Source: Phocaeicola plebeius (GTDB lineage: Bacteria; Bacteroidota; Bacteroidia; Bacteroidales; Bacteroidaceae). From it: 64,000 nucleotides of DNA. A model generated the notes under the pieces. That model did no database searches, was not told the origin of the DNA, and saw nothing but the letters and a program-made list of their open reading frames with translations. Both the position numbers and the translations under genes were made by a program. The first letter of the stretch is position 1, and each line of letters begins with the position of its first letter. Positions 18,163 to 27,002 of this stretch are shown here, one piece after another. The stretch covers positions 49,080-113,079 of the forward strand of contig JALEPZ010000059.1 in NCBI GenBank assembly GCA_022767125.1. The letters are read 5' to 3'.

Positions 18163-19510
18163 GACGTTTCATCTTGTTATAGAGGGTCTGCCGGGTGATG
18201 CCCAGCAAGGCTGCCGCCTGCGTCAGGTTGCCTTCCGACTGCTCGATGGCCCGGAGCACCAGCGTGCGCTCCATCTCGTCCAGCGTCTGGACCGGATGCT
18301 CCTCCTGCGTGTCTGCCACCACCGGCGCCTGCGAGGGAGCCAGCTGGAGCTGCTCTGCCTGGAGGGAAGGCCCCTCCGAAAGGATAACGGCTTTCTCTAC
18401 ACAGTGCTGCAGCTCGCGGATGTTTCCCCACCAAGGGTATTGCTGCAACTTCTGTTCCGCCTGAGGCGAGAAGCGGCAGGCGGCCCGTCCGTACTTGGCC
18501 GCATAGAGGCGCAGGAAGCGGTGGGCCAACGGCAGGATGTCCTCTTTCCGCTCGCGGAGCGCCGGCAGATGGAGGTGGATGGTATTGATGCGGTAGAGCA
18601 GATCCTCACGGAACTCGCCTTTCTGCACCATTTCGTTCAGGTTCCGGTTGGTGGCACAGATCAGGCGGATGTCGGTAGGCTGGGGAGTATTGGTACCGAC
18701 CTTGGTGTAACACCGCTGCTGCAGCACCGTCAGCAGCTTCGCCTGCAGGTAGTAGGGCAGGTTGGCTATCTCGTCGAGAAACAGGGTACCGCCATTGGCC
18801 GCCTCGAAACGGCCCACCCGGTCGGTACGGGCATCGGTGAACGAACCTTTTACGTGGCCGAACAGTTCGCTCTCGAACAAGGACTCGGTAATGGCTCCCA
18901 TATCCACCACGACCATCGGACCGCCCCGCCGGTTGGACAAGCGATGGATTTCGCGGGCCAGCATGTCCTTGCCGGTTCCGTTCTCACCGGTAATCAGAAT
19001 GTTGGCATCGGTCGAAGCGACCCGTTCCACCATCGTGCGCAAGGGCCGGACGGCCTTCGAGTTGCCCCAGTACATGGCCTCCTGCGCCACCGGTGGCGGC
19101 ACCGGATTCTCCTTGTGAGGTAGGTGGACCTTATTATAAGCTTCCTGCAACGTCTGTACCAGGCGGGCATTGTCCCACGGCTTCACGACAAAGTCGGCTG
19201 CTCCCTCCTTCAGGCCGTTCACCGCCAAGGTGATGTCGGCGTAGGCAGTGAACAGCACCACCTGTGTCTGAGGACGCAGGCGTTTCACCTCGCGCAACCA
19301 GTACAGCCCTTCGTTGCCGCTGTTGATGCCCGACGAGAAGTTCATGTCGAGCAAAACCACATCGGGAGCCGCCTGCTGCAAGACAGAGGGCAGCGTGACG
19401 GGCGAAGGCAGGGTGAGTACCCGTTCGAAATAGTCCGCCAGGAGGTACTGCAGCGAAGTCAGGATGTTGCGGTTGTCGTCCACCACCAAAAGAGTTCCAT
19501 GTTTTGCCAT
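18152..19510 (-). CDS. Sigma-54-dependent response regulator (REC + AAA+ + Fis HTH, NtrC-like)
   Basis: MAKHGTLLVVDDNRNILTSLQYLLADYF; ILITGENGTGKDMLAREIHRLS; ELFGHVKGSFTDARTDRVGRFEAANGGTLFLDEIANLP (GAFTGA-like = GSFTDA); C-terminal LTQAAALLGITRQTLYNKMKRHGL. Confidence 0.95.
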   Translation of the reverse strand: MAKHGTLLVVDDNRNILTSLQYLLADYFERVLTLPSPVTLPSVLQQAAPDVVLLDMNFSSGINSGNEGLYWLREVKRLRPQTQVVLFTAYADITLAVNGLKEGAADFVVKPWDNARLVQTLQEAYNKVHLPHKENPVPPPVAQEAMYWGNSKAVRPLRTMVERVASTDANILITGENGTGKDMLAREIHRLSNRRGGPMVVVDMGAITESLFESELFGHVKGSFTDARTDRVGRFEAANGGTLFLDEIANLPYYLQAKLLTVLQQRCYTKVGTNTPQPTDIRLICATNRNLNEMVQKGEFREDLLYRINTIHLHLPALRERKEDILPLAHRFLRLYAAKYGRAACRFSPQAEQKLQQYPWWGNIRELQHCVEKAVILSEGPSLQAEQLQLAPSQAPVVADTQEEHPVQTLDEMERTLVLRAIEQSEGNLTQAAALLGITRQTLYNKMKRHGL

Positions 19511-19591
19511 ACTTCTTGATTCATTACGATTCGTCTTACGGATGCAAAGGTACGCAAAGAAACACAAAGACAAGGTGTAAAGGGTGACAAA

Positions 19592-19625
19592 AAATTAGAC
19601 ACTCACTGTCTAATTTTTAGACAGT
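19592..19625. promoter_or_regulatory. Putative enhancer site for the NtrC-like regulator
   Basis: AAATTAGACA-CTCAC-TGTCTAATTT (10-bp perfect arms, 5-nt spacer) plus an extra half-site TTAGACAGT. Confidence 0.65.
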
Positions 19626-19675
19626 ACCGGAATCAGACTTCCGTATTTCCTACTCATAAACAACGCATTACGAGT

Positions 19676-19692
19676 TTGGCACGGTATTTGAT
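19676..19692 (+). promoter_or_regulatory. Sigma-54 (-24/-12) promoter of the tolC-hlyD-ftsX operon
   Basis: TTGGCACGGTATTTGAT: TGGCAC-N5-TTGA against consensus TGGCAC-N5-TTGC; 31 nt upstream of the ATG at 19723. Confidence 0.75.
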
Positions 19693-19722
19693 AGAGAAAG
19701 GGAAAAGAAAGACTGAAAGCAC

Positions 19723-21090
19723 ATGAAGACAAGCAGATTCATCCCCACCTCACTGGCTGTTCTGGCCATCGGCCTCGGCAGCCTCCCGGCCGAAGCACAG
19801 GAAACGTGGAGCATCGACCGCTGCATGGCTTACGCCGTGGAGCATAACCGCACGGTGAAGCAGCGCACCTACGAAGCCAGCAACTACCGGCTGGACCACA
19901 CGAAGGCCATCGGCAGTTTCCTGCCCTCCCTTAACGGCAGCATCGGGGTACAATACAATTACGGCCGCTCGGTAGATCCCGAAACCAATACCTATAACAA
20001 CATCTCCACCTTCAACAACGGATATGGCCTGGAAACCTCCCTCCCGGTGTTCCGGGGAGGCAGCCTCATCAACGAGGTACGGCGTTCGCGGGCCAACGTA
20101 TTGCTGGGGAAAGCCGCCTTGCAGGAAGCCCGCGACAACACGGCCCTCGAAACCTTCCAGGCATACATCAATGCCCTGTACTATTACGGTACGGCCCGCC
20201 TTGCCCGGCAGAAGCTGGCAGACAGCGACTCCCTGCTCTACAAGACCCGCCGCCAGGAGGAACTGGGACTGAAAGGGGCGGCCGACGTGGCCCAAGTGGC
20301 AGCACAGCAGGCCACCGATGCCTACCACCTGACGCACCAGGAGAACCTCTACGCCACGGCACTGCTCACCCTGAAACAGCAGATGAACCTGCCCGCCACC
20401 GACTCCCTGCTGCTCGACACCTGCCTGCTGGAAGCGACAACAATGGAACAAGTGGACCTGCAACCGGCCGATGCGGGAACGGTCTATCAGATCGCCCTCC
20501 GTACCAACCCCACACTGCGCCAGGCTGAGATGCGCAAGCAAGTGGCCAACATGGAGCGCAAGAAATCGTTGAGTGCCTTCTTCCCCAGCATCAGCTTCTA
20601 TGCCGGCATCTCCTCGTCCTACTACAAGGAGCTGCACAAGACGGGCTATCCGTCGTGGAAGAAGCAGTTGGACACGAACTTCGGTCAGTACTTCGGTTTC
20701 TCGATGAGCATTCCTTTCTTCAACCGCCTGACCGCACTCACCCACCGCCGGCAGGCCGTGAACAACTACCACATAGCCGTGGAGCAGTATGAAGCCCAGA
20801 AGGAGGAGCTGCAGAAGCTCGTCCTCCAGGCAATACAGGACCGCGAAGGCTACCTGAAGGAAAGCCTGCAGATGGAGAAGAAGGTCAGCTCGGATGCCCT
20901 GGCCTACCGCATCACCCGCCGCAAGTTCGAGGAAGGACTGATGACCTCGCTCGACGTGAAGAACAACGCCGCCACCCTGTTAGAGAGCCAGACCCTGCTG
21001 CTGCAGAGCCGGCTGACCTACCTGATGAAGTGCCGGTTAGTGGAGTACTATCAAGGGAAAGAACTGATTTTAATGAAGAATGAGGAATGA
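19723..21090 (+). CDS. TolC family outer membrane efflux protein
   Basis: Signal peptide; WSIDRCMAYAVEHNRTVKQRTYEASNYRLDHTKAIGSFLPSLNGSIGVQYNYG...; coiled-coil TolC-like repeats. Confidence 0.93.
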   Translation: MKTSRFIPTSLAVLAIGLGSLPAEAQETWSIDRCMAYAVEHNRTVKQRTYEASNYRLDHTKAIGSFLPSLNGSIGVQYNYGRSVDPETNTYNNISTFNNGYGLETSLPVFRGGSLINEVRRSRANVLLGKAALQEARDNTALETFQAYINALYYYGTARLARQKLADSDSLLYKTRRQEELGLKGAADVAQVAAQQATDAYHLTHQENLYATALLTLKQQMNLPATDSLLLDTCLLEATTMEQVDLQPADAGTVYQIALRTNPTLRQAEMRKQVANMERKKSLSAFFPSISFYAGISSSYYKELHKTGYPSWKKQLDTNFGQYFGFSMSIPFFNRLTALTHRRQAVNNYHIAVEQYEAQKEELQKLVLQAIQDREGYLKESLQMEKKVSSDALAYRITRRKFEEGLMTSLDVKNNAATLLESQTLLLQSRLTYLMKCRLVEYYQGKELILMKNEE

Positions 21091-21125
21091 AGAATGCAGC
21101 AAACGAAATTTAAAAGATACTCACT

Positions 21126-22376
21126 ATGGATATACAATTAGAAAAGAAAAAAGGGATTCAGAAGAAGCACGTGCCTTATATCGCCGGCGGAACGGCATTG
21201 CTGGTGCTGGTGCTTTGGATTATCTTCGGCAATCACGCCACTACGCTGAAGGTGAACGGGCAGTCGCTCAACATAGCCGACGTGCAGTACGGAAAGTTCA
21301 ACGACTACATCCGCGTGAACGGACAGGTGCAGCCCATCTCGGTGGTGCAGCTCAGTCCTGAAGAGGGCGGTATCGTGCAACAAAAAGTCGTGGAAGAGGG
21401 GGCGCACGTCCGCAAGGGCGATGTCATCCTGCTGCTGAGCAACTCCAACCTCGACCTGCAGATACTGAACGCGGAGTCGGAGCTGGCGGAGAAGCAGAAC
21501 CTGCTGCGCAACACGCAGGTGGCCATGCAGCAGGACCGGCTGAACAACGAGACGGAGAAGGTGCAGCTCGACATCGACACGCAGCGCAAGCGGCGCACCT
21601 ACCGGCAGTACGAACGCCTCTACGAGGAACGCCTCATCAGCCGGGAGGAATACCTGCAGGCCAAGGAAGACTTTGAGGCCTCGCAGAAGAAGCACGCCCT
21701 CATCAGCGAACGGCTGAAGCAGGACAGCCTCTACCGCACCATCCAGATGGACCAGATGGAGGACAACCTGCAGAACATGCGGAAGAACGTGATGCTCATC
21801 CGCGAACGGAAGAACAAGCTGGAGGTGCGGGCCACCATCGACGGCGAACTGGGTCTGCTGAATGCCGAACTGGGACAGAACATCACCGCCGGACAGATGG
21901 TGGGACAGATCAACGACCTCTCCGACTACAAAATCGAGGCGATGATTGACGAACACTACATCGACCGGGTGAACAACGGGCTGCCCGCTACCTTCGAACG
22001 CCAGGGTTCCGCCTTCGAGCTGAAGGTGCGCAAGGTCTATCCCGAAGTGCGCGAAGGCCGCTTCCGCACCGACTTCGTCTTCGTGGGCAAGCGGCCGGAG
22101 AACATCCGCAGCGGACAGACCTACTACATCGACCTGCAGCTGGGCGAGCCCACCGAGAGTGTCCTCATCCCGAAAGGCACCTTCTTCCAGGTGACCGGCG
22201 GCAACTGGATCTTCGTCGTCGATAAGGACGGCAAGAAAGCCTACCGCCGCAAGATCCGCATCGGACGCCAGAACCCGCAGTTCTACGAGGTGACCGAGGG
22301 GCTGGAGAAGGGCGAACGGGTCATCGTCTCCGGCTACGAAAGCTACAAGGACAACGAGGTGCTGGTACTGGACTGA
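21126..22376 (+). CDS. HlyD/RND-type periplasmic adaptor subunit
   Basis: TM near the N-terminus; VNGQVQPISVVQLSPEEGGIVQQKVVEEGAHVRKGDVILLLSN (lipoyl/hairpin) ...; C-terminal GRQNPQFYEVTEGLEKGERVIVSGYESY. Confidence 0.93.
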   Translation: MDIQLEKKKGIQKKHVPYIAGGTALLVLVLWIIFGNHATTLKVNGQSLNIADVQYGKFNDYIRVNGQVQPISVVQLSPEEGGIVQQKVVEEGAHVRKGDVILLLSNSNLDLQILNAESELAEKQNLLRNTQVAMQQDRLNNETEKVQLDIDTQRKRRTYRQYERLYEERLISREEYLQAKEDFEASQKKHALISERLKQDSLYRTIQMDQMEDNLQNMRKNVMLIRERKNKLEVRATIDGELGLLNAELGQNITAGQMVGQINDLSDYKIEAMIDEHYIDRVNNGLPATFERQGSAFELKVRKVYPEVREGRFRTDFVFVGKRPENIRSGQTYYIDLQLGEPTESVLIPKGTFFQVTGGNWIFVVDKDGKKAYRRKIRIGRQNPQFYEVTEGLEKGERVIVSGYESYKDNEVLVLD

Positions 22377-22426
22377 CCGGTGCCCCGTCATAACCCTATC
22401 ATCATCATTTTTAAACGCATACCGTC

Positions 22427-24772
22427 ATGAAAACATTCTACCGCAACTTTACCCATACCTTCCGGCGGTTCTTCACCGCCAGCATACTCAACATCGTAGG
22501 GCTGACCATCGCCTTCGCCTCCTTCCTCGTCATCCTGACACAGGTGGACTACGACTTCCACTTCAACCGCGGCTACCGCCACTGCGACCGCATCGTCCGT
22601 GCCGAGTTCTACCCCAACGCCGACTGGGGCTGGAGTCTCAACCTGCCGCGACCGTTTGCCGAACTGATAGGCAGCTGCTCGCCCCACGTGGAGGCCACTG
22701 CCATCCTACAGTCGTGGCGGCAGGAACGGGAGGTGGAAGTCGATGGACATCCCTTCTCCATCAGCTGCTGTGGCGGATTCGGGAATTTCCTGAAGATGTT
22801 CCAGCCGGAGATGCTGGCAGGCACCACCGAATCGCTCGACGAAGCCCTGAATGTCGTGATACCTGCCTCTATGGCCGAACGGCTGTTCGGCACCACTGAT
22901 GCCGTGGGCAAGACCCTCTTCCAGGGAAAGGCCGCCGACAACAAGCCCCTATACGTAGGCGGCGTGTATCGCGACTTTCCGGAAAACACCACGCTGGGCA
23001 ACCCGCTGTTCTTTGCCGTTGACAAGAATGAGAACAAGGACAACTGGCAGAACTGGAACTACGACTGCTACTTCCTGTTGGATGCGCCTGAAGCTGCGGA
23101 CGAAGTCTGCCGCACCGCTTTCCGGAAACTGAAGGAACTACCGGAGGAGCAGGACTCCACGTACGACATCGACGAGCCGCTGCACTTCACCCCCTTGGCC
23201 AACGTGCACTTCTCTCCGCTCGGGACGAAGAACCCCAGCAGTCCCGTCACCATGTATCTGCTGTTCAGCGTGTCGTTCCTCATCGTGCTCATCGCCGCCA
23301 TCAACTACATGAACTTCTCCTTGGCCGAGACCCCAATGCGCATCCGCAGCATCAACACACAGAAAGTGCTGGGAGCCCATACGCTTTCCCTCCGCATCCA
23401 CCTGCTGGCAGAGTCCGTCGTCATCAGCATCGGCAGCTTCCTGCTGTCGCTGCTCCTCATCTACGTGCTCCGTCCCCACGGCCTGCAGGAACTGGTGGCA
23501 GCCAGTCTCGACCTCACCCGTCATCCTGCCTTGCTGGCAGGCGGTTTCGGCATCAGCCTGCTCATGGGCGTACTGGCAGGGCTGTATCCTTCCTATTACG
23601 TCACTTCCTTCCCGCCTGCCCTCGCCCTGAAAGGCTCGTTCGGCCTCTCTCCCAAAGGCCGTGCCCTGCGCACCACTTTGGTCTGCTTCCAGTTTGCCGT
23701 ATCGTTCACCCTCATCATCAGCATCGGCATCATGTATGCCCAGAGCCGCTACATCCGCACCTCCGACTATGGCTACGACAAGGACGAAATCCTGGTGGGA
23801 CGCATCAATCAGGAAATGCGGCAGCAGCGCGAGGCCATCCACAGCGAGGTGACCCGTCTGTCGGGTGTGGCCGATGCCAGTTTCTCGCAGTTCCTCATCA
23901 GCAGCGGTGACAGCTACATGGGCTGGGGACGCGGCGAAGGAGACAGGTACATGCAGTACGACTGCCTGCCTGTGGATGAACATTACCTGAGCACGATGGG
24001 CATCCACATCACCGACGGGCGCGACTTCAAGGCGGGCGACAAGGGATGCCTCATCTTCAACGAGGCCGCACGCCGGAAATACAGCTGGTTGCGGGTGGAC
24101 GAACGCCCCACCGGCCCCGGAGACCTGATATGCGTCGGCTTCTGCGAGGACACCAAGTACAGCAGCTTCCGCAACGATGCCTCCGCCAGCCCCATGGCAT
24201 TCTGCATGCTCCCCGACTCGTGGGGCTTCTACCCCAACTACCTCAATGTCCGCGTGCAGAAAGACGTGGACAAGAGAGCGATGCTCCACACCCTGCAGCA
24301 AGTAGTCGGGAAGTTCTCGCCGGGCTTCGACTGCGAGTTCCGCTTCATGGACAGCGTGCTGGACAACACCTACCGGCAGGAGCTGCGCTTCACGAAGCAG
24401 ATACTGCTGTTCTCGCTCGTCGCCATCGTCCTCAGCATCATCGGCGTGTTCGGACTGACCCTGTTCGAGAGCGAGTACCGCCGCAAGGAAATCGGCATCC
24501 GCAAGATTATGGGCAGCTCCACGACGGCCATCCTCTATATGTTCAACCGCCGCTACATCTACATCCTGACGGGATGCTTCGCCGTCGCCGCCCCCTTTGG
24601 CTGGTGGATCGGCCACAGCTGGTTAGAGGGCTTTGCCGACAAAGCACCCATCCACCCGGTCATCTTCCTCGTGGCCTTCCTCAGCGTCAGCCTGCTCACC
24701 CTCTTCACCGTGACCTACCAGAGCTGGAAGAACGCCAACGAGAACCCCATCCACAGCATCAAGACGGAATAG
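22427..24772 (+). CDS. ABC transporter permease (MacB/FtsX-like)
   Basis: N-terminal TM then MacB-PCD-like domain, FtsX segments ...INYMNFSLAETPMRIRSINTQKVLGAHTLSLRIHLLAESVV... and FESEYRRKEIGIRKIMGSSTTAIL. Confidence 0.92.
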   Translation: MKTFYRNFTHTFRRFFTASILNIVGLTIAFASFLVILTQVDYDFHFNRGYRHCDRIVRAEFYPNADWGWSLNLPRPFAELIGSCSPHVEATAILQSWRQEREVEVDGHPFSISCCGGFGNFLKMFQPEMLAGTTESLDEALNVVIPASMAERLFGTTDAVGKTLFQGKAADNKPLYVGGVYRDFPENTTLGNPLFFAVDKNENKDNWQNWNYDCYFLLDAPEAADEVCRTAFRKLKELPEEQDSTYDIDEPLHFTPLANVHFSPLGTKNPSSPVTMYLLFSVSFLIVLIAAINYMNFSLAETPMRIRSINTQKVLGAHTLSLRIHLLAESVVISIGSFLLSLLLIYVLRPHGLQELVAASLDLTRHPALLAGGFGISLLMGVLAGLYPSYYVTSFPPALALKGSFGLSPKGRALRTTLVCFQFAVSFTLIISIGIMYAQSRYIRTSDYGYDKDEILVGRINQEMRQQREAIHSEVTRLSGVADASFSQFLISSGDSYMGWGRGEGDRYMQYDCLPVDEHYLSTMGIHITDGRDFKAGDKGCLIFNEAARRKYSWLRVDERPTGPGDLICVGFCEDTKYSSFRNDASASPMAFCMLPDSWGFYPNYLNVRVQKDVDKRAMLHTLQQVVGKFSPGFDCEFRFMDSVLDNTYRQELRFTKQILLFSLVAIVLSIIGVFGLTLFESEYRRKEIGIRKIMGSSTTAILYMFNRRYIYILTGCFAVAAPFGWWIGHSWLEGFADKAPIHPVIFLVAFLSVSLLTLFTVTYQSWKNANENPIHSIKTE

Positions 24773-24779
24773 TGTCTTC

Positions 24780-24834
24780 ATACCAAAACGGCACAAGGAA
24801 AGAAAGAATTCCTTTCCTTGTGCCGTTTTGGTAT
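24780..24834. terminator. Bidirectional terminator-like perfect 23-bp inverted repeat
   Basis: ataccaaaacggcacaaggaaag / ctttccttgtgccgttttggtat with 9-nt loop, between convergent ftsX-like and glsB genes. Confidence 0.85.
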
Positions 24835-24849
24835 GTGTTATATAAGAAA

Positions 24850-25839
24850 TCAGGACTGCTGTTTCGAGAATACCGGATTGGCACCCGAAGTGAGGCGCAA
24901 GGCTTCGGGATGCTCCTTGACGAAGGATTCGATGTGGCGCACCCGCTTCTCTTCCAAAATCTCATCGACAGCAATCAGGATGCCGGTTTCCTCTACATCG
25001 CCGAAACCATCGTTGATGGCCGTGCCGAACATGCGCATGGTCGGCGACAGGCCCATGTAGGCATTCACCAACGGGGGAATGTTGTATCCCAGCTTGCGGA
25101 CTTCGGTGTTCAGCACCCGATAATCTTCCTTGAACGTATCGTGACAGAACAACTGTTCCAACACCTTCACATCGGTCTCTATCCGCAGGGGATGCATGGG
25201 AGTGATCAGTCCGTCCTTATCCGAGAAATGCTTGTGGAGGAAATACAGAATCATGTCGCGTCCCAGGCGGTGATAGCTGGGATACATGGTCATCTTGCCG
25301 AAGAAATACCGCATGGTGGGCTTGATGACAGTCAGTGCCCCCAGTCCGTCCCACAGGTTGTCGAGGGCAAAGAGGCCTTTCGATCCGGCACGGGTGGACT
25401 GGTATTCCAGGGTAACGAACGAGCGTCCCAGCTCGACGGTGGTAGGAAGAAACTCGCGCAGGAAGCGTTCAGAGAACTGGAACATGTGGGCAGTGGCGAG
25501 TATCGGCCTGCCCTCTGCATCGAATTCCACCTCATCACCAAACAGATAGCGGTAGCCGCCCAAGATTTCCTCTGCATCCGGATTCCACACCACCAACTGT
25601 CGGTAAGGATGTTCCATCAAGTCGTACTCATCCAGGTCCAGTGCCTTGCCCGTCCCGCCCCCGGCAGCCCGGAAGGCGATTTCGCGCAAACGACCGATTT
25701 CCTTCAGTACGTTGGGCGCATTCTTCCAGTCGACGATGTAAATCTCGTTGTGATTCTTATTGGTGGTCCGCAAGCGTCTTTCGGCGGTCAGTTCTGATTT
25801 CAACAGCTCCCGATCAATCGGTGCAATAATCTCTTCCAT
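24850..25839 (-). CDS. glsB: N-acyltransferase of glycine/ornithine lipid synthesis (GlsB-like, GNAT)
   Basis: MEEIIAPIDRELLKSELTAERRLRTTNKNHNEIYIVDWKNAPNVLKEIGRLREIAFRAAGGGTGK...; adjacent to a GlsA-like acyltransferase and the dcw cluster. Confidence 0.8.
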   Translation of the reverse strand: MEEIIAPIDRELLKSELTAERRLRTTNKNHNEIYIVDWKNAPNVLKEIGRLREIAFRAAGGGTGKALDLDEYDLMEHPYRQLVVWNPDAEEILGGYRYLFGDEVEFDAEGRPILATAHMFQFSERFLREFLPTTVELGRSFVTLEYQSTRAGSKGLFALDNLWDGLGALTVIKPTMRYFFGKMTMYPSYHRLGRDMILYFLHKHFSDKDGLITPMHPLRIETDVKVLEQLFCHDTFKEDYRVLNTEVRKLGYNIPPLVNAYMGLSPTMRMFGTAINDGFGDVEETGILIAVDEILEEKRVRHIESFVKEHPEALRLTSGANPVFSKQQS

Positions 25840-25891
25840 ATATCGTTGTTTATTGGTTCTGCTGGACACTCCTTGCAATGTCCCTCTTATG

Positions 25892-26710
25892 TTACAAAGT
25901 ATACACTAACTCCCTCACGTAATCGGCCCATTCGGCAGCCGTCTTAGAGTGGTCGAAAGTCTGCCAGGGAATGGGTTTCCCGATAGTTACACGGAACGTC
26001 TTGTGACGGTTTTTCAACATTTCATCGGCCAGGTAGAGCATGGCCAGGTTCACCTTGAGGCCCAGCCGCTTGCAGGTATTCGCCAGGTTGTAGAAGAAAT
26101 TGGAATTCCGTCCCTCGAAATGGATGGGGACCACCCAGCGATGGGTTTCCACACTCTTGGTGACGAAGGTCTTCTTCCAGGGCAAATCCTTGATGACACC
26201 CTGCTGGCGGCGCGAGCACAGGCCGGCCGGGAACATGATGATATGATTGTCTGACCGGAAACCTTCCTCTACCATCTTAGGGAAATCGCGGCTCTGCTTG
26301 CCGGTCTTGTTGATGGGAATGCACAGCGGTGCCAGTCCGTTGAGGTTCATCAGCAGGTCATTGACCAGGTACTTCACCTTTCCGTCGTAATGGCTGCCCA
26401 GCAGGTAACCCAGCGCCACCCCGTCTTGTCCGCCGAGCGGATGGTTCGAGACAAAGGTGCACAATCCTTCTGCCGGCAAGTTTTCCTCCCCCTGCACATC
26501 GAGCGTCGCATCGAGAAACTCCATGCACTCTGCCAGGAAAGGGACTCCCACCTTACCGTCCACCCGTTTCAGAAACTCATTCAGCTCCTCCTGATGGACA
26601 ATCCGCTTGAGATAAGACACCAGGAAGCCGGGTATAAAACGAGCTTTCGGGCCCATCTTCTGTTGCAGAATTCTGTCAATATCTATTAAAAAGTTTGCAT
26701 TATCAGACAT
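25892..26710 (-). CDS. glsA: Lysophospholipid/1-acyl-glycerol-3-phosphate acyltransferase family (GlsA-like O-acyltransferase)
   Basis: MSDNANFLIDIDRILQQKMGPKARFIPGFLVSYLKRIVHQEELNEFL; FVSNHPLGGQDGVALG (H-X4-D-like motif); pairs with GlsB. Confidence 0.8.
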   Translation of the reverse strand: MSDNANFLIDIDRILQQKMGPKARFIPGFLVSYLKRIVHQEELNEFLKRVDGKVGVPFLAECMEFLDATLDVQGEENLPAEGLCTFVSNHPLGGQDGVALGYLLGSHYDGKVKYLVNDLLMNLNGLAPLCIPINKTGKQSRDFPKMVEEGFRSDNHIIMFPAGLCSRRQQGVIKDLPWKKTFVTKSVETHRWVVPIHFEGRNSNFFYNLANTCKRLGLKVNLAMLYLADEMLKNRHKTFRVTIGKPIPWQTFDHSKTAAEWADYVRELVYTL

Positions 26711-26732
26711 ACTTTTCAAAATTTTCGTCCTG

Positions 26733-26740
26733 CAAATGTA
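26733..26740 (-). promoter_or_regulatory. -7 box TACATTTG upstream of glsA
   Basis: + strand caaatgta; TAnnTTTG consensus, 23 nt upstream of the start codon. Confidence 0.45.
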
Positions 26741-27002
26741 ACGTATCTTTTTCAATTTTACCCATTCATTCCCAAAAAATGAAAGCCAACGTGTCAAAGA
26801 ACAGAAAAAAGCATAGAAGGGAGAAGCAAAAATGCACATTCTATCAGACGAATGTGCAAAAAGAGAAAAGCAAATATGGCGGCGAAAATTCCGCTACCTG
26901 TTGATAACTTTTCTGAAATGTACGTGGCGGAACCATTATTTATATGTAATTTTACCGCCTGAATCGGAAGTATGTAAAAGAACGAGCATTAGACATGAGA
27001 TT

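Noticed and set aside
23138-24616. 492-aa minus-strand ORF
   Set aside because: Antisense shadow of the ABC permease.
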